Shown here: positions 12,875-22,305 of the stretch, one piece after another | How positions within the stretch are numbered: position 1 is the first letter of the stretch | Layout: each line of letters starts with the position of its first letter | Origin: Sambucus nigra | Lineage: Eukaryota; Streptophyta; Magnoliopsida; Dipsacales; Adoxaceae | Reading direction: 5' to 3' | Assembly (NCBI GenBank): GCA_949130495.1 | Contig: OX422221.1 | Location: 148,823,405 to 148,887,404 of the forward strand | DNA length: 64,000 nt | Made by a program: the position numbers and the translations under genes | The notes under the pieces: model-generated | What the model was told of the DNA's origin: nothing | Seen by the model: only the letters and a program-made list of their open reading frames with translations | The model's database searches: none

Positions 12875-12879
12875 AAAGA
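12875..12879. repeat. Target site duplication AAAGA (left), AAGGA (right at 15211-15215)
   Basis: Removing 12880-15210 and one copy of the five-base repeat restores the L19 reading frame across the junction. The right copy differs by one base. Confidence 0.85.
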
Positions 12880-15210
12880 TGTAAGACCCGTACCTAATAT
12901 TTAATTATTTTTCCTGTGCAAATTGTAAGCATATGAGACCTTGGGTATTTGAATCTTAATGATAATATTTGGAAGTTTGTGGGGGTAGAATTTGGAATTT
13001 GGATAAATATTGGAAGGAATTGTTCGAACGAGTCTAGGTCGTTCGAACGCGATTCCCACGTCGTTCGAAGTGGGGATCAAATAAGGATAGACTGCATATC
13101 TCAATAGTCTCCTTAGAAGGTTGTTTGTAGGTTCGTTCGAATGAGAGGTCATTTTCGTTCGAATGAGCACAACAGAAAATTTTAAATCGGGTTACCCTTA
13201 TGTGTTGTCATGTTTGGGACTATTGGATTGATGAGGTGTCGAGCTATGGTGATCCCAGATTGGACAAAAATGGGATTTTAATGATTGAGGGTGTTTTTAT
13301 AGGGGTTTTATGGGTTGTTTGGGTTTATTTTAAGTTGGAAGAGAGAGAGAGAGAGAGAGAGAGTGGATATCCCCCACTATTTTAGCATTTCTTCCCCACT
13401 CTCCACCACAAACCACCATTAATCCACCATATATCCACCTTTTATCACCATGTTCAACTAGTATTCCACCACATCCAAGCCCTACATACCCATTTCCACC
13501 ATTTTTTTGCAAAGTTACGAATTTTGAGGTGTTGTTTGGTTTTTTTTTTCTGCAGAAGACGAAGATGGAACATTCATGGAGATTGAAGAGGATTTTTGAG
13601 GAACCATTCATGGAGAAATATTGGTGGGGCTAAGCAACCTCTATAAGGTCACCTTAGGAGGTGGGTGATTTCCATCTTCTTAGACATTTCAACCTACGAT
13701 TATTGGATCTCCAATTGAGGTGGGAGAACTCTACTCTTAGTATTAAGACTCTATTTCGTATATTAGTGGTTTTATTGTTAGAACTATAAGAGTATGGTAC
13801 ATTTATGATATAAGAATAATATTTTTTGTTCTTTCATAAAGTTGAATTTAAAAGGTGATTTCAAGAATGTTGAATAAATGATTTATTTTAGAAGTGAGTA
13901 ATGAATATTTTATGAAATAAAATGTTTGGAAATGGTATTCACCCTGCAAAAAATATTTTGCTGAAATGATGTTCAAGGTTTCTTAAAAAATGAAGATTTT
14001 ATAAAAGTTGGACATGTGTTTGAGTTTTGAGGAATAAAAATATCCTTAGTCTTGGAAAGTATATTCCTGCTAGCATTTTGAAATTTCTAGAAATGAAATG
14101 TATGTTTCACCCATTTAATAAGATTTTTGGAATTAAAATTTATCTCTCATGCATATAAACTTGTAGTATTTTGATGATGAACATATAAACAAGTTTAATG
14201 AAGGTTTTATTGGTCTCAAACATGAAATAAAGAAGAGAGATATTCCCTCCCTTTAAAGTGTGTAATAAAGATGCTAGAAGTGTTATAAGTGTAAGGTTAT
14301 AAGACTATATAAAGGAAAAATGGCATTATCTTATAGAGTTGTCTTAAAATGTAATTGGGCTTCTTTGATAAAGAACATGAAGAAATGTCTAAGTTGGAAA
14401 AGGGTTAAAAAAGGTGTTGAATAAGTGTTAATGGGTTAAAACATTGAGAAGTTCATATGTATAACTAAACAATATTTTAGGAGATTAACACGTTGAAATG
14501 TGGAAAAAATGACAAGTTTGGAAACAAAAAAGAAAAATAGTAATTTTATGTAAAGTGGAACATTTTTATGAAATAAAAATGTTGGAAAGGGGAGCTATAA
14601 AATATGGTCCTAAATGAACATGGCTTTGGAATAAAATCAATGATAAAGTGTAAAGGATAAGAAATGATGATTTTTAAAGTGTGACACATGTTAGGGTAAA
14701 ACCTCGAGTTTTTGGTTTTAGCCGGGAAAAGGAAAAGAGGAAATAATGTGGACATTTATAAAATCTTATAACATATTAATAAAAACTCAGATGACACCGG
14801 GAATAATTAAGATGAAAGACCTAAAATCACTGGCCAGAGCATATGGTGGCGTCGCCGGTAGTGTGGAGACCATTAAAGTACGCAGTTATTGTATGATTTT
14901 GAGAAAATAAGATAAAGGCATATGGAGCAAGTCAAGAAATGGACTGTGTGGTGAAATGTGTAAATACAACCTAACTTGAATAAATTAATAAATATTCTGG
15001 TAAAGGTTAAAGTGGATAATAAAATTAAAAAATGATTAATGTACATAAGTAGAAGCAAAGCTAAAATAGAATGGTTAAATGGGTCGTTAAGAAACCTAAG
15101 AGGTCTAAACCATAATTAACACGAGGGTGTGTTTATGAAAGATTTTTTTCAAAGGTTAAATAATTATTTTCTAATACGGGTGACCCATAAATCTTGGTTG
15201 GGGCGTTACG
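12880..15210 (+). mobile_element. Solo LTR inserted in the RPL19 pseudogene
   Basis: This 2331 bp block starts TGTAAGACCCG and ends GGGCGTTACG, forms typical of plant Ty3/gypsy LTR ends, with the final CA changed to CG. It is flanked by AAAGA/AAGGA. No gag or pol domain is present, and no internal copy of the ends was seen, so it is best read as a solo LTR left by LTR-LTR recombination. A (GA)n run lies at 13340-13362. Near 13027-13160, GTTCGAA or GTTCGAAC occurs five times. Element strand is uncertain. A short non-autonomous element is the alternative. Confidence 0.8.
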
Positions 15211-16097
15211 AAGGATGACTTTATTATCAAGAAGCCAACTAAAATTCACTCACGATCTCAGGCATGTTGAATGAAGGAAGCCAGGAGGAAGGGTTGTCAT
15301 TCTGGATATGGTAAGTGAAAGGGTACAAGGGAGGAAAGGTTTCCCATATAGATCCCGTGGATGAGGAGGATGAGGGTGCTTAGGCACTTGCTTCGAAAGT
15401 ATCGAGAGTCGAAGAAGATTGACAAACACATGTAGTATGGCATACGGATGAAGGTGAAGGGTAATGTATTTAAGAATAAACGTGTGCTAATGGAAAACAT
15501 CAACAAGTCAAAGGCGAAGAAGGATAGAGAAAAAACTTTGTCTGACTAGATCGAGGCTAAGAAGGTAAGAATAAGGCAATAAGGGAAAGAAAGCATTTCA
15601 GGAAGGAGGAACTTTTGGCCCGGGGACTAGTAGAGAGAGAACCATCACCACCACCACCACCACCACCACCACTAGCAACTACAGCTCCTGCTACATCCCA
15701 AAAAACATAGGGATCTAAGAAATCTAATAAGTGAAATCTATATAGTGCACCGTGAAGAACGAAGGGCTTTTCATAATCTTCATGTCTTTGTTATGGTTGT
15801 TTAGTTTTTTTGACCTGCATGCGACACTATTTTCTTTGGGTAACAATGTTATTGATATCTAGATTAATATTTAAAATCATGATATTGTGCTTGCTTCAAT
15901 TTAAAAAACAAACTTTATAGAATAAAAGTAGAATATAAATTTCCTCTTAGATGAATTATCGAAAATGAAGTTGCAAAACTAATCATCCATCTTTATTCAT
16001 TCACTTTATCTTTGTTGTCTTCTTAGTTTTTTTTCATAAGATCCTAAAAGTTTAGTTATGGTTGTGTGAGTATGTGTGTACATGTACGTGTATGTTT

Positions 16098-16098
<1 letters not shown>

Positions 16099-16157
<59 letters not shown>
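16099..16157. repeat. (TG)n(AG)n microsatellite
   Basis: A TG run of about 30 bases is followed directly by an AG run of about 25 bases. Confidence 0.95.
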
Positions 16158-16164
<7 letters not shown>

Positions 16165-16471
16165 AGAAATAGACAAAGAGACTCTATTTTGATTTTGTTT
16201 TTCGTTGAAACTACTGAAGGAAATGCAAAATTCGTGCTAAACACATGTTTAAAAAGAACATTGATGTAAAACCTCTTCTAAATCCCGATTTTTGTTTAAT
16301 TAATAAAGTGGCATTATAAAAAAATTAACGGGATTAATTTAATTAGATTACTTTCAATTGTAATTAAGGCTAAGGAGAAAAATTCAAATATATTGTGTAC
16401 CGCGATACACGTGTTATTATGTTATGTGTTTTTCTTGGGATTAGAAGAAATTAAATGGAACGGATTAGATG

Positions 16472-16475
<4 letters not shown>

Positions 16476-16552
<77 letters not shown>
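16476..16552. repeat. (AT)n microsatellite
   Basis: About 77 bases of uninterrupted AT dinucleotides. Confidence 0.97.
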
Positions 16553-16554
<2 letters not shown>

Positions 16555-17172
16555 TAAGGATAAAGTAAGTAAATTAAATAACAATTTAATAACGAGTTTT
16601 TGTAAAAAAAATACAATTGCTTTTAAAAAATTTGAAAAAATTCCATGACATGTAAAATTGAATTGTCAATATCTTTCTCTTCTTCGGCGTCTTCAAAGAA
16701 AATTGGTTTATACCCATATTTAGGTTATTTTCTATTCAAAAATTACTATAAAAAAACAATATGGAGCAAATTAAGTTGGTGGGCAGCTAATTTTGAAAAA
16801 TTATCATCCATTCTTTGAGTATTTTCTACTCCATTTGGCATATGATATTATCACTATATGTTTTGGAGCCATTTGAGATGGTAGGTCATTTAGGGTGGAT
16901 TATTGGGGGGACCTAGGCCATTTTCTTCTATTTGTGGAGAATAAAAATTTGCATTAAGTCCAATCTTAATATACTCATTGTCTCCACAATTTTCACTCAG
17001 AAAATGCTTGCTTATTCTCTTTGTAGTTCACTCATATTATCCCACACAATTATCCTTCCATTATCAAGAGTTTCCAAATGTTATAGATGTGGAAGAGGAT
17101 TGCTAGAAGAACTAAATTTCAGAAAATTTGGATCTTATTGGGTTTTCTTTTCAACATCATCTTCGATATTAT

Positions 17173-19385
17173 TGTGACCATCCAAAGATCTTCCCTCTCC
17201 CTAGTGCTTTTGGGGGAAAGAGGGAGGATAAATGTCCCATGCCCCTTTCTACATCGGGGGGGGGGGGGGGGGTGCTTCGGCTATCGTCAGTTTTTAGGTG
17301 ATGTGAAGAGATAGAGTCGCCAACCTATTTTACAAAAAATAAGCAAAAGAACATACTTTCACCTTGACAAAGCAGCATTAAAGACAAACTGATGCTTGAG
17401 AAACTAACAGTTCAAAGGTTCGGGGGCTAAGTTACGGAATGGGATATTGTTAGGGGCCTATCCCTCCCTTTCGGTCTCTCATGGGCTTATGTTACTATTT
17501 TCCTTAATTTCTCTGTGAAGTGTGTGTGCATGTATATATAAAAGGAGATCGAAATCGCTTGATTGTCATCATGGAAATATGGAATGAGGTCATTTATATG
17601 AATGTTCCAAAAAAAATAATTAGAAAATATGATGTCTGCACTTATCGAGATATTGATCGTTGTGATGCAATGATAACGTGTTAGATAAGACACAATTATG
17701 AATCACAAATATGATATATATGAATGATATGTGGTTAAAATAGGAAACAAATAAAAATATGAAAATAGTACTAGAGTCTCGAGTTTTGGCCCAAAACGCC
17801 CACGTAGCCTATAAAGGCATCAAAGTACACATAGTTTGCATGCGGGACAAGAGTATCCCATAATTTTAAATGGGAGTTTATTATATGTGTGTGTAAGAAA
17901 AATGTGTTTTTAGTTTTGAGAGAGTGTGGAGAATAATTCCGTTGGAATTTATGGGTGTAACCCTCTTTTGCTTGTTTTGAATTTATTTAATAAAAAGTAT
18001 ATTATGTGGAATATAACTAATAAAGGAAAGTAAAAGATATATTATGAATTTATATAACTAATGCGAAAATAAAGAAATTTAAAGAAAGATAAGAATGCTT
18101 TGACTTTCTTTGGAGACTTGGAGATTAATCTTGATTGATGATAAGCTTCCTTGAAAGTGAATGAAGAGTGTATGAGGATTTTTAATAAATTGTGTGTGAA
18201 AGTCATGGGAATGAAATGTGGAGAAAGGTTTCAAATAGGGAAACCTCACTGCCTTAAAAAGAATATTGATTAGATCACTGAAGTTGATGCTTCTGAGGTG
18301 CCTTTAGAAGTGAGAAAAGGCTCTCCTTATATAGGATAGGGGGACTTCCGATCTACATCATCATTGTTTCGCCTATCAACAGGTAACCCTAGACACACCT
18401 CCGATAGGCAGGGAAATATACCTGCCAATTGGTAGTCTCGTGCCATTTTTTTGGAAAACGGTCATAAAACACAATTCGTGAGTCCAAATCGAGAACATGG
18501 CATACCATTAGAAAGTTAATTCATAGACCTTAGAGAATCTAGGGTCTCTCTTGGGTTCGGGAGTTGACCTTGGATAAAATGGAGCTCAAAACAACTCGTC
18601 GGTCCTTTGGACAGTAAATCGTCGGACGACGATGGATCGTACATCCAAATAATAAGTTTAAATCGCACACGAGGTGAACTGTTGGAAGGGTTGTGTTAGG
18701 TAATTCGATGTTCCAAAGATCTTCGCTTGGTTCAGAGAGTTGGCTTTGGTCAAATGGGGCATGGAAGTGCCCGATGACCTTTCAGAGTAAAACAGATTGT
18801 TCGTCCTTACCGTAAGGTTGATTCTCTCACGGGATGGACTGTTGGAAAGGGTATACATTTCCCTTCAAAGATTCATTCAGTCTTATTTGATCTGAAGAGT
18901 GGACTTTGGTCAAATGGAGCTCGGGAATGCCCGGTGGCCTCTAGATTAATTTTTAAGGGAAAATGAATCGTTTCTCTAGAACGGTTATGTCTCTTTATGC
19001 ATGGGTTGGACCATTAAAACGGGTTTTCAGTTACCTTAAAAAATTCATCGAGATTTTACTTTGATAATGAAGTTGATTAGGGTCAAATCGCAACTCGAGT
19101 CCACCTAGTGGCTTCAAAATCGATTTCAATAGTAAAATGGTTCCTTCGTTCGAACTCTTATACCAATTCGCACATCATGTGGACCATTGGAAATGGGATT
19201 CAGATCCCTTTGAAGATTCATTGAGCTTTCATTTAGATGATGGAGTTGATCAGAGTCAAATGGGGCTATAGATCACTCGATGGCCTCTAGATCGGTAATC
19301 AAAGTATAACTTAGGGTTTTTAGTGAATGCGGAGGTTTTAGGGACCTAAGGAGAGACTTAGGGATCCTAGAATGTGGTCTCTACA
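17173..19385 (-). repeat. LTR1 (3' LTR of T1)
   Basis: A 2213 bp LTR beginning TGTGACCATCC and ending GTCTCTACA, followed by the polypurine complement. It is homologous to but strongly diverged from LTR2. A run of 17 G lies at 17256-17272. On the minus strand a TATA box (TATATAAGG) occurs at 18327-18333. Upstream of it, plus 18440-19310, the U3 part consists of about five degenerate repeats of 160-172 bp, each with a GGACCATTGGAAA-like block. Confidence 0.85.
18327..18333 (-). promoter_or_regulatory. LTR1 TATA box
   Basis: The minus strand reads TATATAAGGAG. Motif relatives CCTATC (18372) and CCGATAGGCA (18401) lie upstream, in the same relative place as in LTR2. Confidence 0.65.
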
Positions 19386-19400
19386 AATCCCCTCGATGGG
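19386..19400 (-). other. Polypurine tract of T1
   Basis: The minus strand reads CCCATCGAGGGGATT directly before the LTR start TGTAGAGACC. The same tract, with one or two changes, occurs beside LTR2. Confidence 0.75.
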
Positions 19401-19499
19401 TGAGATTGGAACAAGTGAAAGACGTCGAATAGACACCACATGATGCTTTGGGAAACATGTCAATTCTGCAGTCCTAAAGGGATGAGGATGACCGTTTCA

Positions 19500-20140
19500 A
19501 AGGGTTAAAGCCAATTCTGAGGACCTAAGGTAGTTCTGGGAATGATTGATTCTAAGGGCCGAGTTCAATTCTGAGGACCTAAAGTCATGTAAACCAATTA
19601 TGAGGGTCGAGGTCAATTTTAAGGACCTTAAGTGAAGGTGACCAATTTCGAGGGTCGAAGTCAATTCTGGGGACCTTAAGTAAGGGCGACCAATTCTGAG
19701 GGTAGAGGTCAATTCAGGAGACCTCAAGTGAAGGATACCAATTTTGAGGGTCGAGGTCAATTTAGAGTACCTTAAATGTGGGTGACCAATTTCGAGGGTC
19801 GAAATTAATTCTGAGGACCTTAAATGAAGGCGACCAATTATGAGGGTTGAGGTTAATTTTGAGGACCTTAAGTAGGAGCGACAAATTTTGAGGGTCGATG
19901 TCAATTCTAAGGACCTTAAGTATGAGCGACCAAATTTTGAGGGTTGAGATCAATTCTAAGGACCTTAAGTGAAGGTGAAAAATTTAGAGGGTTGAGGTCA
20001 ATTCTGAGGACCTAAAGTTGGGGTGACAAATTATGCGGACCTTAAATTAGGGCGACCAATTCTGCGGGTCGATGCCAATTCTACGGGTAAGGGAGACCAA
20101 TTCTGAGGGTCGAAGCCAATTCTGCAGCACTAAGGTTGTA
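19500..20140. repeat. 48-bp minisatellite in the T1 3' region
   Basis: The block GGGTCGAGGTCAATTC recurs at 19604, 19652, 19700, 19748, 19796, 19844, 19892, 19941 and 19989, giving a 48-bp period and at least ten copies with flanking degenerate ones. Each unit holds AGGTC...GACCT inverted arms. A 135-codon minus-strand frame here only reflects the repeat. Tandem repeats near the 3' end are known from Ogre-type elements. Confidence 0.92.
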
Positions 20141-20870
20141 ATGTGGGGATTTTCTCCTAGGGGAGTCTTTATTTTACCTTTTTTGAGACTCTACTGGGGA
20201 AGAGACATCTGTTTGGGGATTATGCCTTTTTGAGAAGCGATAGTTTTACAAAGGAAGTTGAAATTCGTAGTCTGGAAATTCTACTGGGGAAATAGTTGAT
20301 AACTTGAGGCTTTTTTTTATTTCGCTGGGGTACGTGTTTCTTGGAGATGCCGCTAGGGAGAGATATTCGGTTAGGGCTTTTAGTTCTGCTAAGGGAAATT
20401 CGAATTTTTCTGTGAAAAAGTTTAATTCAGGAATTCTTTCTGGGGAAATGGGTAGGGTATTATGTATCCCTGCTCAGGAAGTATTTGATTTATACTGAGG
20501 ATTTTGGGATCCTGCTGGGGAGTTGTAATGGGCTTTTGGGATGTGAGTGCGCTGATTTATAGGGTTTAAGCTGGGGATAAAATGCAGTATTAATTCGATT
20601 GGGGATTTAGGATCTCAAAAAATGATTTTCTTGGTGAAGAAATGTTTCTATATTCATTTGGCAATTTTAGAAATTTTTCGAAAAACATTTGGAAAATTTT
20701 GGCATTTTTTTTGTACAAAATTTTAGGGTTACTGCCTCTCCAAGAGTGGCAAGAATTTCCAAATGGCCGTGGCGCGGTCTTTTGGGCTTCCTTAAAAGGG
20801 TAATAGGCAGGTTCCAATCGGTGGGTGTCAGGGAACTACTGATCGGCATGCCCCTTACACTCCTATAAAA
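20141..20870. other. T1 non-coding segment with recurrent CTGCTGGGGA motif
   Basis: No coding domain was found. A degenerate motif TTCTGCTGGGGA recurs (20187-20200, 20278-20290, 20321-20330, 20511-20520). The right end carries the antisense promoter: TTCCAATCGGTG at 20812 and TACTGATCGGCA at 20837. Confidence 0.6.
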
Positions 20871-20880
20871 GGGGCGAATT
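20812..20880 (+). promoter_or_regulatory. Antisense promoter of the T1 PMD gene
   Basis: A plus-strand TATA box (TATAAAA, 20874-20880) lies 92 bp before the PMD start codon. Two 12-mers of the TGCCGATCGGCA type (20812, 20837) precede it, 25 bp apart. The same arrangement stands before the T2 PMD gene. Both copies continue with the block CTTCATTTTTCACAGCTTCT, which probably surrounds the transcript start. Confidence 0.7.
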
Positions 20881-20971
20881 ATCTTCATTTTTCACAGCTT
20901 CTAACTTTCGTATATTCCACTTCTCTGTTTTGCAACTATTCCTGTGTTCTTTCCTCATTTGAGACTAGAAA

Positions 20972-21422
20972 ATGGCAGATTTTTCAAGTAGAGGGACCCT
21001 CATGGCGTTATTGGGTGTTGACGATTGGGCGAACCTGGAGTGGCGAGGTAGGGTGCCCCTGACATTGGGCAACAAGAATTCTTTTGACCTTTTCGAGTCT
21101 GTTGCCAATGATTGCACTCTTCTGCATGAGCCTTCGCACCATCGTTCATCTAAGGTGAGGAAATCTAATGGCTATGTAAGTATCATATGACTTCTGCCAT
21201 TATTTTTCTTCCTCGTATTTTCTTATTTTTTTAAATTTGACAAAAGTTTTCTCTTTTATTTTAGCAGACTGGCATTGCTTCTACGAGATTTTGTTCTTGG
21301 GGCATGATGGGATTTAGGGATATGTGGGATCATCTTCCTACGGTAGTACGTTGGGTAGTCTCCTCCGTAGGTTTGAGCCATTTGGCATCTTCTTTGGATG
21401 AGGTGCTCGGGTGGACCCATAG
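20972..21422 (+). pseudogene. Antisense plant-mobile-domain (PMD) gene of T1, truncated
   Basis: Exon 1 runs 20972-21175 (68 codons, starting MADFSSRGTLMALLG). An intron with GTAAGT donor and TTTTAGCAG acceptor spans 21176-21267. Exon 2 continues in phase with TGIASTRFCSWGMMGFRDMW and HLPTVVRWVVSSVGLSHLA. This matches the start of the T2 PMD gene. The frame breaks near 21411-21425, where the sequence jumps into gag on the other strand, so most of the domain is missing. PMD proteins are found in plant nuclear silencing factors and in some retroelements; the role here is unknown. It lies antisense to its host element. Confidence 0.72.
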
Positions 21423-21580
21423 CACGAGGGAACAGGGCCTTGGGCTCTTAAGTAATAGGGACTTGGTTTCGTTGCATTTCTCTAACCTTAACTTGGAGGT
21501 TGTCAATCTTGTCCATGAGCTGAGCTAGGACTGTCGGCAGATACGGTTGTATGACTGGTGCTTGATCTGTATTCTCCATG
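21423..21580 (-). pseudogene. T1 gag N-terminal fragment
   Basis: The minus-strand frame from the ATG complement at 21578-21580 reads MENTDQAPVIQPYLPTVLAQ, then LMDKIDNLQVKVREMQRNQV. It is nearly identical to the T2 gag start at 53675, without the early stop seen in T2. It ends at the junction with PMD sequence, near a shared GTGGACCCATA stretch. All later gag and pol is deleted. Confidence 0.82.
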
Positions 21581-22305
21581 GAAGATGGGTGGATTCTGGA
21601 CTCAGAAGAAGTAGTAGAGGAGCGGATGAAACTCCGAGGTGATTTGACTGAAGACCGAAGCCAATAAGGATCCAAGACAAGGGCGTACGATCGACCTGAG
21701 AAGGCGTAGGATGAGATTTATTTTTGAGAAAGGAAGAACTATTTTTGGATTTTTGATAAAGAAGGGAGAAATGTTTTTGGATTTATAATAAAGAAGGGAT
21801 AAATGTTTTTGGATTTTTGATAAAAAGGGAGAAATATTTTTGGATTTTTGATAAAAAGGGAGAAATGTTTTTGGAGACGGAACTCAGCATGATTATTATG
21901 ATCATTATGTTCTCACTTGTATTTAATTCTCCTAAATGCAATGCCGAACAGGACCCGAGCCTGGAAAAGTGGGGGTCTTAATATATGCAAAGCTACGTTT
22001 GGACTTGTAACCAGGATCGCGGACGGGGTCCCGTTTTAAAAATGCGCGAAAAATGGGCGGCAGGCCGACCCAAAATTTCAGCAGAGTTTTGGGTTGAAAA
22101 TGGAAATCTAAAGTGCGTGTCCTAGGTTTGACACCTATATGCGGGTATGCAGTTGGTTGGGTGAATCGTCATGGGTTCCCCCGTTTGGCATGACTTCCAC
22201 GATATACGTCTTGCTCTTTTGGGCAATCGGTATGTGTGGACAAGCCATTTGATATACCTGAGTGTACGTGAATTGCCTCATCATATACCTCGTGGGGATG
22301 GTACG
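21581..22305 (-). other. T1 leader, proximal part
   Basis: Untranslated region upstream of gag, homologous to 53676-54093. It contains about four copies of a 35-bp unit (TTTTTGGATTTTTGATAAA and neighbours) at 21730-21875; T2 has only one or two. No conserved coding region was seen. It is cut at 22305 by the Tekay-like insertion. Confidence 0.7.
22301..22305. repeat. Target site duplication GTACG (right copy at 31823-31827)
   Basis: Identical five-base repeats flank the element 22306-31822. Confidence 0.95.

Larger units (their letters stand above)
12740..15734 (+). pseudogene. RPL19: Processed pseudogene of ribosomal protein L19 (60S), split by an LTR
   Basis: From the ATG at 12740 the frame reads with the L19 family: [13 protein letters not shown], then [12 protein letters not shown]. 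It is interrupted at 12880 and resumes at 15216 with [70 protein letters not shown] and EKTLSD. It ends with a TGA at 15732-15734 after a proline/alanine-rich tail. L19 is a component of the large cytosolic ribosomal subunit. At least eight in-frame stops occur, including codons 7 and 17, so the copy is dead. No introns interrupt the frame, which points to retroposition. A clear poly(A) tail is not visible. The homology spans essentially the whole protein. Confidence 0.93.
15735..17172. other. Pseudogene 3' flank and simple-repeat region, no gene
   Basis: The first few hundred bases may be the former 3' UTR of the L19 copy. The rest is AT-rich and holds the microsatellites listed separately. 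Reading frames over the repeats are artefacts. No protein domain was recognised up to the start of LTR1. Confidence 0.6.

Noticed and set aside
13330..13611. 93-codon minus-strand frame in the solo LTR
   Set aside because: No domain; it covers a GA repeat and low-complexity sequence within an LTR.
16056..16616. Frames of Ser-Leu, Thr-His and Tyr-Ile repeats
   Set aside because: Pure translations of TG/AG and AT microsatellites.
19497..19904. 135-codon minus-strand frame with regular Ser-Thr-Leu repeats
   Set aside because: It is a direct read-through of the 48-bp minisatellite, whose length is a multiple of three; no start context or conservation in T2.
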